NCBI GenBank assembly: GCA_030550025.1
Contig: JAUQQC010000007.1
Location: 95,198 to 159,197 of the forward strand
DNA: 64,000 nucleotides
Origin: Acidobacteriota bacterium
Lineage (GTDB): Bacteria; Acidobacteriota; Blastocatellia; HR10
Direction: 5' to 3'
Part shown: positions 1 through 9,721 of the stretch, in pieces
How positions within the stretch are numbered: position 1 is the stretch's first letter
How the letters are laid out: the number at the start of each line of letters is the position of its first letter
The notes under the pieces: generated by a model
What the model was told of the DNA's origin: nothing
Database searches by the model: none
Seen by the model: only the letters and a program-made list of their open reading frames with translations
Position numbers and translations under genes: made by a program

Positions 1-1
1 C

Positions 2-619
2 ATTCCTGATCGGGTGCCGCTTTATGATGTGTTGGAAATCGTGCGCGTCGCTGAGCAGCACGGCGCCCAATTTGTGGGTCCGAATACGGTCGGCGTGCTT
101 AGCCCGGGCCGGGGTGTGCTGGGCATGGTAGGCGGGCGGGCTGAGTTGGCGCGAGCTTGGTTTAAGCCCGGGCCTGTAGGCATCGTCTCGCGCAGCGGCG
201 GCATGAGCGTTTCAACGGCCTACTACTTGGGCAAGGAAGGCATTGGGACCAGTACGATCGTCCACGTCGGGGGCGATGCCATTGTCGGCTTACCTATGCC
301 TGAGGTGGTCAAGCTATTTGAAGCTGATGAGCAAACGGAGGCAGTCGTCTTGTTCGGAGAGATCGGTACATCCCAAGAAGAGCGAGTAGCTGATTTGATT
401 GAGCGGGGAGAGTTCACCAAGCCACTCATTGCCTACATTGGCGGTGTAGCCGCTACGTCCGGGATGCGCTTTTCCCATGCTGGAGCCATCGTAGAAGGTG
501 ACCGAGGGACGTATGAAGGCAAGGTCAAGCGGCTCCGAGAGGTTGGCGCCTATGTTGTTGACTCTTTCCATGACATACCCCACGTCACCAAACGAGTTTT
601 GAAGCGGCGCCGCGGATGA
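2..619 (+). CDS. Succinyl-CoA synthetase alpha-subunit-like / CoA-binding protein, 5' truncated by window edge
   Basis: Frame is open from base 2. GPNTVGVLSPG, VGIVSRSGGMS and the active-site-like FSHAGAIVEGDRGTYEGKVKRLREVG resemble SucD/ATP-citrate lyase N-part. Confidence 0.75.
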   Translation: MPDRVPLYDVLEIVRVAEQHGAQFVGPNTVGVLSPGRGVLGMVGGRAELARAWFKPGPVGIVSRSGGMSVSTAYYLGKEGIGTSTIVHVGGDAIVGLPMPEVVKLFEADEQTEAVVLFGEIGTSQEERVADLIERGEFTKPLIAYIGGVAATSGMRFSHAGAIVEGDRGTYEGKVKRLREVGAYVVDSFHDIPHVTKRVLKRRRG

Positions 620-793
620 GCATGGACGTCTATGGTCTATTCCCGGCCTTGAAAGACCCGGTCAAGAGCATCTGGTCGCTGACGTGGCCAGGGGTGATTA
701 GTGGATTAGGCTCTGGAGAACCCTCCTACGGAGTGCGAGGAAATCGAAATTCGAAACTGTTTCGGATCGAGCCTGATTCATAGGGTTTTGCCG

Positions 794-815
794 AAGGACC
801 CATAGGCTGGTCCTT
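794..815. other. Short inverted repeat AAGGACC-N8-GGTCCTT
   Basis: Perfect 7-bp stem in the gap between the SucD-like and citrate-synthase-like genes. Confidence 0.4.
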
Positions 816-1047
816 GGAGGACTGGTTAGGCGGCCGTTCGAGTTTCTGTGGGACGCTTGAGCGTTCTTCCGATCATGCCTCGAACCTAGGCAAGCCGTGG
901 CTCAAGCCGTTGGGAGAAGCCCGTTGAAACAGACTCGACCTGGCACCCCGCTCGCTACCAGTCTTCCAACGGCCGGCCTGGCTGGTGGCCCTAAGGCATT
1001 GCCGCCTAAAGGCGGCTCAGTGGTTACTTTTCGTATGTGTGCGCCTT

Positions 1048-1836
1048 ATGGAAAGCGGGCACTGGAAGACAGCCATCACTAAGGTGGAACCCAATAAGAT
1101 CCTGCTCCGCGGCTATCGCTTGGACGAGCTGATTGGTCGCATCTCCTACGGAGAAGCTGTTTACCTGACGCTCAAAGGGGAATTGCCGCCTCGGCATGAA
1201 GGGAAACTGATCGAAGCCATTCTGGTGTCGGTCATTGATCATGGTGCGACCCCCCCCTCTGCGCTAGCGGCCCGCACGATTGCATCCACCGGGGCTGGGC
1301 TCAGTGCTGCTGTGGCTGGAGGGATCTTGGCCATTTCGCATTATCACGGTGGAGCTATCGGGGAATGCATGGCCGTGTTGCGCGAGGCAGTCAATCATCG
1401 GCGACAACAGGGAACTTCAGTAGCAGAAGCCGCCACCTGGGTGGTGGAAGAACACACTCGTGCCCGCAAACGTCTTCCTGGGTTCGGCCATCGCCTGCAT
1501 ACGCAAGATCCCCGCACAACCCGGCTGTTTGATCTAGCAGCACAGTGGGGGATTGCCGGGGAGTTTGTCCAAATGGCTCGCGCGATCGAGCAAGCGATGA
1601 AAGAACGTTTGGGCAAACCACTGCCAATCAACGCCGATGGAGCCATCGCGGCCTTACTGTGCGAAATGGACTTTGATCCAATGGTAGCCGATGCCTTTTT
1701 CATGATGGCCCGCGTGCCCGGCCTGGTCGCCCACATCCATGAGGAAAAGACACGACAGAAACCCATGCGGCGGATTCATCTAACAGATATTGAGTATGAT
1801 GGTCCGGCAGAGCGGGCGTTGGAGCGAACGGAGTGA
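1048..1836 (+). CDS. Short citrate synthase/citryl-CoA lyase-like protein (~262 aa)
   Basis: ISYGEAVYLTLKGELP, GAGLSAAVAGGI, LPGFGHRLHTQDPRTTRLFDLA, PINADGAIAALLCEMDF, ARVPGLVAHIHEE are citrate-synthase-fold motifs. Much shorter than canonical GltA. Start set at internal ATG 1048. Confidence 0.75.
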   Translation: MESGHWKTAITKVEPNKILLRGYRLDELIGRISYGEAVYLTLKGELPPRHEGKLIEAILVSVIDHGATPPSALAARTIASTGAGLSAAVAGGILAISHYHGGAIGECMAVLREAVNHRRQQGTSVAEAATWVVEEHTRARKRLPGFGHRLHTQDPRTTRLFDLAAQWGIAGEFVQMARAIEQAMKERLGKPLPINADGAIAALLCEMDFDPMVADAFFMMARVPGLVAHIHEEKTRQKPMRRIHLTDIEYDGPAERALERTE

Positions 1837-1892
1837 TCACTCAGTGATCGGTAAGTCAGGAATCCGTAATCCGCAAAAGGAGGTGGCCGAGC

Positions 1893-2438
1893 ATGAAGGA
1901 GAAGATCAGGGAATTAATTCCTGAGTTTGACCAGATTAGGGATGACGAGCTACGGCAGAAAGCGCTTTCCGTTTGGGAGGATGCACTTCAAGATGGAGGG
2001 TGGGAGCCGGAAGAATTGCTCCGCATGCCCTTCACGCTGTGGGCAGAGAATGTCAAGGTGAGTTTCATCGAGCATGTCCGCACGGTTTGCCGTATGTGTA
2101 TCGAGATTGAGAAGGTTTTAAGAGAGTCCTACGGCGACCGAGTGAAGATCAATCGGGATTATCTTATCGCCGGAGCTCTGCTGGCCGATGTGGGCAAGCT
2201 CATCGAGTATGAGAAGAAGGACGGCGAGTATGTCAGAAGCAAAAAAGGAGAGTACTTGCGGCATCCGTTTGTGGGTGTGGGGATGGCCTATCGGCGAGGG
2301 TTGCCCGAGGGCGTCATGCATGTCATTGCGACGCATTCCAAAGAGGGCGATCATGTGGCCCGATCACCGGAATCCATAATTTTTCATCACGCCGATTTCA
2401 TTGACTTCGACCTGGTGAGCAAAAAGCGGCCATTTTAG
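1893..2438 (+). CDS. HD-domain-like phosphohydrolase
   Basis: EHVRTVCRMCIEIE, LIAGALLADVGKLIEYE, HPFVGVGMAYRRGLPEGVMHVIATHSKEGD resemble an HD domain. RBS-like AAAGGAGGTGG upstream. Confidence 0.6.
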   Translation: MKEKIRELIPEFDQIRDDELRQKALSVWEDALQDGGWEPEELLRMPFTLWAENVKVSFIEHVRTVCRMCIEIEKVLRESYGDRVKINRDYLIAGALLADVGKLIEYEKKDGEYVRSKKGEYLRHPFVGVGMAYRRGLPEGVMHVIATHSKEGDHVARSPESIIFHHADFIDFDLVSKKRPF

Positions 2439-2551
2439 CATCCCGTTTTTGCCGGTTGGTCATGGGTGGGAACCACCGACCAGGAACCCAAGGCTGAATC
2501 ACAAGGATGGCCAAAATCTTCGTAGATTAAGCAGGGAACAACTGTTGACCG

Positions 2552-3943
2552 ATGGCTAAGACGATCTCACGACAGTGGGCTGAGTACGCGGTGGCGCTCA
2601 CGTTTGAGGATATTCCAGCGGCGGCCGTTCAGGCGGCGAAACGGTTTCTGCTGGATACGGTGGGATGCGCATTGGGAGGCTATCGAATCGAGGATTGTGA
2701 GATTGGGCGTGAGGTCATCCGCCAGATGGGCGGACGGCCGGAAGCTACGATCATCGGTTCTGGCGAGAAGACCAATGCCGTCAATGCCGCCTTCATCAAT
2801 AGCCTTGCCGTGCGGGTGATGGATTACAACGACGTCTACTGGAAGCAAGATCCATCTCACCCGAGCGACCTCATTCCTGCCGCCCTGGCCGTGGGTGAAC
2901 GGCAACGAAGGTCGGGCAAGGATTTGATCACGGCCATCGTCATCGCCTACGATTTGGAGATGCGGCTGTGCGAGGCTGCATTCCCCGGCATTCGCGAGTT
3001 AGGCTGGCACCATGCTACGCTGACGCAATTTGCCTCGCCAGTGGTGGCCGGGAAGATGCTGGGCTTGACGGTTGAGCAGATGGTCAACGCCATTGGCATC
3101 TCAGGCGCACACAACGCCACGCTCGGTGCCGTTACGGCGGGCAAACTGACGATGATGAAGAACACGGTAGACCCAATGGCCACGCAAAGTGGTGTCCTGG
3201 CAGCACTGCTGGCTCAAAAGGGCTATGTTGGACCGGAGGCAATTTTCGAGGGCCGCGAGGGACTGTTTGCCCAAGTGGGGCGCGAGTGGGACCCCGACAG
3301 GTTGACGGCTGGGTTGGGCACTGACTTCAAGATCACGCAATGCTCGATGAAACCCTTTCCCACGGAAGCGCTGACTCACTCGCCGATCACAGCGACGCTG
3401 GCGTTGGTACGTGAACACTGTCTCCGACCGGAAGACATCGAGGCGGTGACCGTCAGGACGATTGCTCGGGCGGCAGAAATTTTGGCCGATCCATCGAAAT
3501 ACCAGATCACCTCCAAAGAGACAGCTGATCACAGCTTGCCTTACTGTCTGGCAGCCGCCATTGCCGATGGTGAGGTCACGCCGCGCCAATTTAGGCCTGA
3601 TAAGCTCGGCGATCCTCGTATTCTCAATCTGGTTCCGAAGGTCCGGGTCTTGGCCGACGATGAATTTGAGCGGCTCTTCCCCGACCGGCAGCCATGCCTG
3701 GTGGAAATCCGCACTACGTTGGGTCGGACGTTCAATTGTCGCGTAGACTATCCCAAAGGCGATCCCCGCGATCCCTTAACTGATGAGGAGCTGAAGAACA
3801 AGTTTTCTGCTTTGGTGGAAGGGCTGCTGTCGTCTGAACGTTGTCAGACCATTTTCAGTCTTATCGGTGAGTTGGAGTCGTTAGGGGACATCAGTACCTT
3901 GATGGAGATGCTCGTGGTGGAAGAGGCTGGTATGAGGAGGTAA
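2552..3943 (+). CDS. MmgE/PrpD family protein
   Basis: Full-length similarity by inspection: FLLDTVGCALGG, RVMDYNDVYWKQDPSHPSDLIPAALAVGE, GISGAHNATLGAVTAGKLTMMKNTVDPMA, KPFPTEALTHSPI. Confidence 0.85.
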   Translation: MAKTISRQWAEYAVALTFEDIPAAAVQAAKRFLLDTVGCALGGYRIEDCEIGREVIRQMGGRPEATIIGSGEKTNAVNAAFINSLAVRVMDYNDVYWKQDPSHPSDLIPAALAVGERQRRSGKDLITAIVIAYDLEMRLCEAAFPGIRELGWHHATLTQFASPVVAGKMLGLTVEQMVNAIGISGAHNATLGAVTAGKLTMMKNTVDPMATQSGVLAALLAQKGYVGPEAIFEGREGLFAQVGREWDPDRLTAGLGTDFKITQCSMKPFPTEALTHSPITATLALVREHCLRPEDIEAVTVRTIARAAEILADPSKYQITSKETADHSLPYCLAAAIADGEVTPRQFRPDKLGDPRILNLVPKVRVLADDEFERLFPDRQPCLVEIRTTLGRTFNCRVDYPKGDPRDPLTDEELKNKFSALVEGLLSSERCQTIFSLIGELESLGDISTLMEMLVVEEAGMRR

Positions 3944-3944
3944 T

Positions 3945-5390
3945 ATGGGTCGTTATGATATGGTTATCAAAAATGGCACCCTGGTCATCCCCTACATAGG
4001 GATAGTCAAAGCCGATCTTGGGATTAAAGATGGCCGCCTGGCCAGCATGGGCTCAGAAATCGCTTCCACTGATGGCGAACAGGTCATAGATGCTGCTGGC
4101 AAGGTCGTCTTCCCCGGTGCGGTGGACTCCCATTTCCACGTGGGCATTTATCGCCCGTTGTCGGAAGATGCTCAGAGTGAGTCAGCTTCAGCCACCGTCG
4201 GGGGGGTGACGACGATCTTGAGCTACTTTCGCACTGGTCATCATTACCTGAACAAATCCGGACCTTATCGCGAAATCTTTCCCGAGGTATTAGAGCTTTC
4301 GCGCGGGCGCTTCTATACCGACTACGGTTACCATATCGCCATTATGACCGAAGAGCAGCTGGGTGAGGTCCAGATGTTGGTCGAGCAGTATGGGGTCGGG
4401 TCGTTCAAATTCTACATGTTTTACAAAGGGCTGACGCTCACTGCCGACTCTACGCGTGGCCGCGAATATACCATGACCGAAAACTATGATCTGGGCCATC
4501 TTTACCGGCTCATGGAACAGGTGTCGCGTGTATCCGCAAGATATTGGGACAAGGGTCGAATTGCCCTGAGCCTTCACTGCGAGAATCCTGAACTGATCCG
4601 TGTGTTCATCGAAGAAGTCAAGGCGCAAGGTGGGCAGGGGTTGGAAGCCTACAGCCGAGCCCGCCCACCTCTGACGGAACGACTCTCAATTCATGAAGCA
4701 GCGATCCTGGCCGATGCCACCAGCTGCCCGATTAACCTATTGCACTTGAGCAGTCGGCAAGCTTTGCAGGCGGGGCTGGAAGTCCGACGCCAGTATCCAC
4801 ATCTGAGCATCAAATTGGAAACAACGCTCCATCATCTGGTGCTGACGTACGACACAGCAAGTGATCTTAAGGGCAAGGTTAACCCACCCATTCGCACCCA
4901 AGCCGATGCCGACTTTTTGTGGCAAGGCATCATCAACGGGGACGTAGACACAGTCGTGAGCGATCATGCCTGCTGTTTTGAGGAACAAAAAGGGAACGAT
5001 CTGTGGACCGCCCTGCCGGGATTTGGAGGCTCCTCATTGCTATATCCCATCCTGATTTCTGAAGGCTATCATAAGCGAAACATTCCCCTAACGCGCATCG
5101 CTGAGCTGGTAGCGGCCAATCCGGCCGCCGCTTTTGGTCTCTATCCTCGCAAGGGAACGCTTATGGTGGGCGCGGACGCCGACTTGGCCATCGTGGACAT
5201 AAACTATCGGCAGAAGGTAACACCGGAGATATTGCATTCGGCCCAGAACTTCACGCCATTTGATGGAATCGAACTGACGGGATGGCCTACGCAGACGATC
5301 CTGCGAGGGCAAGTTGTGTTTTCCCAAGGTCGCTTGGTTGCCCAACCAATAGGGCAGTACCTGAAGCGGCCCGTTGGTCTTCATTCGTGA
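3945..5390 (+). CDS. Dihydropyrimidinase/hydantoinase-like cyclic amidohydrolase
   Basis: GAVDSHFHVG metal motif, GSFKFYMFYKG with candidate carboxylated Lys, SLHCENPELI, INLLHLSSRQAL, VVSDHACC, GADADLAIVD. Adjacent to the PrpD stop. Confidence 0.85.
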   Translation: MGRYDMVIKNGTLVIPYIGIVKADLGIKDGRLASMGSEIASTDGEQVIDAAGKVVFPGAVDSHFHVGIYRPLSEDAQSESASATVGGVTTILSYFRTGHHYLNKSGPYREIFPEVLELSRGRFYTDYGYHIAIMTEEQLGEVQMLVEQYGVGSFKFYMFYKGLTLTADSTRGREYTMTENYDLGHLYRLMEQVSRVSARYWDKGRIALSLHCENPELIRVFIEEVKAQGGQGLEAYSRARPPLTERLSIHEAAILADATSCPINLLHLSSRQALQAGLEVRRQYPHLSIKLETTLHHLVLTYDTASDLKGKVNPPIRTQADADFLWQGIINGDVDTVVSDHACCFEEQKGNDLWTALPGFGGSSLLYPILISEGYHKRNIPLTRIAELVAANPAAAFGLYPRKGTLMVGADADLAIVDINYRQKVTPEILHSAQNFTPFDGIELTGWPTQTILRGQVVFSQGRLVAQPIGQYLKRPVGLHS

Positions 5391-5553
5391 TGTCCTGATC
5401 CCTTCGATCGGTGTCATTCATCAGTCATCCGTTGATCATTGGGCGCTGATGATGGTTCATTCATTGGTCGGAAAAAAGAATCGGCAACCCGAAACCAGCA
5501 ATAGATTGGATTCGGGACATTGATGTCGATTTCTCCTTTGCCAGGAGCTGGCC

Positions 5554-5976
5554 ATGAGACAACGACTCGGGATAACCTTGGCTTGTGTAACACTGGCACT
5601 GATTGGCCTGGCTTTGATGCTCCCCCAATTAGCTGTGACCGCTCAGGAATCAGAGGTGATCGAGCGTGGGCGCGAGATTTACCGTCAACACTGCGCTTCT
5701 TGTCACGGAGTCGATGCCAAAGGCCATGGCCCGGCAGCCGATGCTCTCAAAAAAAATCCGCCGGATCTGACGCTCATTCAGAAGAAAGGCGAAAAGTTTC
5801 CCTTTGATGAGGTCATGAATATCATCGACGGCGAGACGGTTATCTCTGCTCATGGCTCTCGTGAAATGCCTGTGTGGGGGACGATTTTCCGCAAGGCCAA
5901 GGGCGAGATGTTGGCGCATTTGGATATCTATGCGCTGACTAAATATATCGAATCCATTCAAAGGCATCGCCCGTGA
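5554..5976 (+). CDS. Secreted mono-heme cytochrome c
   Basis: N-terminal hydrophobic signal, IYRQHCASCHGVDAKGHGPAADAL, REMPVWG, ALTKYIESIQ. Confidence 0.9.
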   Translation: MRQRLGITLACVTLALIGLALMLPQLAVTAQESEVIERGREIYRQHCASCHGVDAKGHGPAADALKKNPPDLTLIQKKGEKFPFDEVMNIIDGETVISAHGSREMPVWGTIFRKAKGEMLAHLDIYALTKYIESIQRHRP

Positions 5977-6387
5977 TTTGACCAGTGACCAGCGATCGGT
6001 GCTGGCGTCAGCAGCTAGCGATAGTGCTGAGTGTCAGTAACCAAGCCATAGATGACGTAGGAGACCGAATGGTTCGCAAGCCGCGTTTCGCGGGAGCCTA
6101 CAGGACGCACGAAATGCATGAACTTGGTGGCCGATTGGATGGCCCATTCGCCATTCGTCGCAGGCAAAAAGGTCTATCCGCGTACATCTTGTACGCATCT
6201 GTGGACTGTTAGGTGGGAGAGGATATTTCGTGTGTTTCGGGGGCGGTCTCGTGGGTTCATCATTCAGTAGCCGAGAGTCCATACGCAACGTTGGAAGACA
6301 CACCATGAATCCGACGGGTTGGCCTTTGGGGGGGGCCTCTCGCTCGTCATTCGCAATCTATGGTTCCCATTGCTAATGGAGGGAGGT

Positions 6388-7275
6388 ATGAGATCTAATA
6401 TTTTCTTGGGATGTTGCCTGTTGGTCATGCTGGCCCGGGGCAGTCAGGCGCAACAACTTGACCTATCCAAGCCGGAGGATGCTGTCAAAGCTAGCCGCAA
6501 GATCCACTGCTCGTTGAACGATGGGCAGCCTGCTGTGTACTGGTGGCGCGGACACGTCTACAGTCGTGTGCCGGGGGAGAAAGACCGTAAGTTGTTTCAC
6601 GTGCAGGGTATGAATATCCGCGCCTGTGTTACTCTCATCGATCCACAGGGCAATTATGGGTATCGCATGGTTTCCCGTGAAGTCATGTTCTATTTGGATC
6701 CGGAGACCGACCAAATTCTTCGCACCTGGAACAATCCCTGGACGGGTAAGAGCGTGGAGGTCGTGCACGTCGCCAACGATCCGGTCAATATGCGTCCGGT
6801 CTTCGCTCGTGGGCCGCATGGCAATTATCAGTTGGGCGGCACGATCAAAGACGGCTGGGTGTGGCTGACGACTGAAGTTCCTTTGTTCTACACTAACCCA
6901 TTAGGTGGGGACTATCAGGAGTACGTTGGCGGTGCGTATCAGGCCATCGAAATGTTCAACCACTTCCTACCCTTGGACGAGCTTCTAGATGCTAACAAGC
7001 CGTCGGTTGAAAACGTGCTGGTGGGATGGGCTCGTGTGTCCCAGTGGCTGCCTTGGATGGAGATGGGAGATCGCCCTGGTCAGCTGATCTTTCACGCCGC
7101 TGGCAAGAAGCTCAGATCGTGGGATGACTTGCCGGAGATGATGAAGCGCGAAATTGAGGCGAACTATCCGATCTATAAAACCCCACCGCCGCTGGATGAT
7201 CGCCGTCCGAATGAAACCAGTTGGACCTATTTCAAGAAGGTGATCGACGCCAAGCGGGGCAAAAGGACGAACTAG
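6388..7275 (+). CDS. DUF1838-like secreted protein
   Basis: Signal peptide MRSNIFLGCCLLVMLARGSQAQ. Body WWRGHVYSRVPGEKDRKLFHVQGMNIRACV, LDPETDQILRTWNNPWTGK. Confidence 0.6.
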   Translation: MRSNIFLGCCLLVMLARGSQAQQLDLSKPEDAVKASRKIHCSLNDGQPAVYWWRGHVYSRVPGEKDRKLFHVQGMNIRACVTLIDPQGNYGYRMVSREVMFYLDPETDQILRTWNNPWTGKSVEVVHVANDPVNMRPVFARGPHGNYQLGGTIKDGWVWLTTEVPLFYTNPLGGDYQEYVGGAYQAIEMFNHFLPLDELLDANKPSVENVLVGWARVSQWLPWMEMGDRPGQLIFHAAGKKLRSWDDLPEMMKREIEANYPIYKTPPPLDDRRPNETSWTYFKKVIDAKRGKRTN

Positions 7276-7469
7276 GATCTTGCCAAGGAGGTGTAGGAAG
7301 AGCCCACCATATAGCTCCGAGTTTGAACTCTCGAGGTGCCAATCATCAGCAAAAGTCTATGAGCGAAATGGTCAGAACCAGCCCGTCGTTCACCAGCTGC
7401 TCGTCGCCGGTTGGGTGTCAGGGACAACTGGCGACCAGAAACCAGCGACCAGTGACACTCATCTTGTCG

Positions 7470-8792
7470 ATGTTTGCCATCCTGGCCTTCTGCCTTCTCT
7501 TACCTGGGGTGCCGTCTGTAGCCCTGCCCGTCATCGGCGGTGGCGACAAGCCCGATGGTTCCTCTCTGGTTGTGCTCTCGCCGGCCAATCATCAGGCAGC
7601 CAGTCCAGATCTGGCTATCGGCCCAGATGGCAGCATCAATGTCATTTGGGTTGACCGCGCGCCGGATGCAGCCAATCGTGCTCGCTTGAAACCGGGCGAG
7701 CATACACACAAAAGCTATACCAATCTCTACTTTGCCCGTTCCACCGACGGAGGGCGATCCTTCACTCCACCGCTTCGCGTCAACGACGTGGAAGGGACGG
7801 TGTGGGGGTTCGGTACCAGCAAACCCCGAATTGCCGTTGGCCAATCGGGCATCATTCACGTGTTTTATTCGGGAAATCGCTGGTCGGCCTCAGCCCCCAG
7901 ACAGGCAGTTGATGCCATGTACACTTGATCCACTGATGGCGGGCGGACGTTTGAAAAGCCTCGGCGGCTCAATTCTCTTCATGAAAGTCAGTATGATGAT
8001 GGCGAGCTGCAGGCTGCCCATTGCTTCGGCACTATGGGGGTAGCACTGGACGGCTCAGTCTACGTATACTGGATTGACACGCGACACATGAAGAAGGAGG
8101 GTGATAATAGCACCATCTACGGCGTCGTCTCACGGGATGAGGGGAAGTCGTTTGAACACGAGCGGATGATCTTCGCTAACCTGGCCTGCCCTTGCTGTCA
8201 ACTGTGGGTAGCGTTCTCGCCGGAGGCGAAACCCTACCTGTCGTTTAGGGCAGTGGGCAGCGATGGCTCGCGTGATAGCTTGGTGGCGTGGTCTGAGGAT
8301 CGAGGTAAAACCTTCTCCCAACCGGTTCGTGTTGCCTCCAGCCGATGGCTGATCAACGCCTGTCCCTTGAAGCCGACGGTGATAGCGATTGATCAGCAAG
8401 GTCGCGTGTTTGCCGCCTACTATACGGCCGGCGAGCAGCCTGCCGGCGTCTACTTTACGGTCTCCGACAATGGTGGAAAAACCTTCACCAAGTCGGTCGC
8501 CATACATCCGGAGGCTAAAGTCTCGGACCATCCCAGCGTGGCCGTCGGACCCGACGGGGTGGTGTACGTGGCTTGGGATGCCAAGGTCGGAGATGGACGC
8601 CGAGTGTATCTGCGTGTGTCCTCAGATCACGGAAAGACGTTTGGGCCGATCAGAGAATTTGGCGATCCTTCAGGGTCGGCGACCTATCCTGCTGTCGCCG
8701 TTGATAAGAACGGCCGGGTCTATCTGGCCTACCAACAGAATGACCGCGTGGTGGTGGAGTCCCATCCCTCGCTGGTGACCAAGATTAAGTGA
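7470..8792 (+). pseudogene. Sialidase/BNR-repeat-like exported protein interrupted by one in-frame TGA (7926-7928)
   Basis: ORFs 7221..7928 and 8034..8792 are in the same frame. Read-through gives YFARSTDGGRSF ... MYT*STDGGRTFEKPRRLN ... ENFF-type repeats VSDNGGKTFTK, VSSDHGKTFGP. Confidence 0.75.
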
Positions 8793-8815
8793 TCTTGGGT
8801 CAGTGTTAGGGAAAT

Positions 8816-8930
8816 GCCAAATCCGAAATCCTCAAAAGTTTCAAGTTTGGGATTTAGGATTCAGCATTTCCCCGCCGAGATTTCGAATCTCGGATTGCGA
8901 ACCTGAAACTTCGCAACTTGCTTCGGACAT
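8816..8930. repeat. AATCCGAAATCC-type degenerate intergenic word repeat
   Basis: ccaaatccgaaatcctcaaaagtttcaagtttgggatttaggattcagcatttcc...gagatttcgaatctcggattgcgaacctgaaact. Confidence 0.5.
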
Positions 8931-9077
8931 CAGACCTACTCTGATCCATCGGCCTTGGTCCCTGAAGTTTCATTGGGATAGGAAAGTGGGGGAGCAGGTA
9001 ACGAATCCATGGTTCGAGGGAACTTTTTTGAGTCGTGACCTATCGGCTCATTTGCTCAACTAAGGAGAGTAAACGCC

Positions 9078-9599
9078 ATGTCACCAGCTCGACACTTCAC
9101 GTTTTGGTGGCTGAGTCTGATTCTGCTGCTGAGCGTTACGGCGCTGGGCCGAGTCGCCACCGGCCAGCAAGTCGGCGGTGACGCCAGACACCCCAACGAC
9201 CGCTCAGATGCCGTCGCGCGCACAATGCAGGTGGCGCAACGAGCCTTCGACCACTTCCGGCGCGGGTTGGCTACAGGCCAATGGCAGCCATTTTTGGACA
9301 TGTTGAGCGATGATTTCACGTTCTACTTCCCGACAGGCAAGTACCAAGGCCTCCATGTCGGCAAGGCGAAGGCAGCCGAATTTTTCCACTATGTGGCCTC
9401 AGTGTTTACCGAAGGTGTCCAGATCACCGAGGTCCTGCGCGTGACGGCCGATGAAAAGACCGTGGTCTTCGAGTTCCGAGACGAAGGCAAGCTGCACGGC
9501 CAGATGTACAAAAATCGTGTGGCCGTGTCGTTAGATGTGTGCGGCGATAAAATCTGCGGCTATCGCGAATACTTCGGCAGCGATGGGAAGTCCAATTGA
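9078..9599 (+). CDS. Exported SnoaL/NTF2-like protein
   Basis: Signal-like N-terminus, then RAFDHFRRGLATGQWQPFLDMLSDDFTFYFPTGKYQGLHVGKAKAAEFF...LDVCGDKICGYREYFGSDGKSN. Close paralogue of the C-terminus of 27301..28791. Confidence 0.75.
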   Translation: MSPARHFTFWWLSLILLLSVTALGRVATGQQVGGDARHPNDRSDAVARTMQVAQRAFDHFRRGLATGQWQPFLDMLSDDFTFYFPTGKYQGLHVGKAKAAEFFHYVASVFTEGVQITEVLRVTADEKTVVFEFRDEGKLHGQMYKNRVAVSLDVCGDKICGYREYFGSDGKSN

Positions 9600-9721
9600 A
9601 GTGGCCCGCGCCAGGTGCCCGGAACGCGCGGCAGGTCAGGGAGCAACTGATCACCGGACAACCGGTTACTGATCCGGTGAGCTGTAAGCCACCAAGCCAC
9701 CGATTTCACCGATTTTCACTG

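Noticed and set aside
7926-7928. Selenocysteine codon or genome-wide TGA recoding
   Set aside because: Expected residue is Arg, not Cys/Sec; many clear genes in the window end with TGA.
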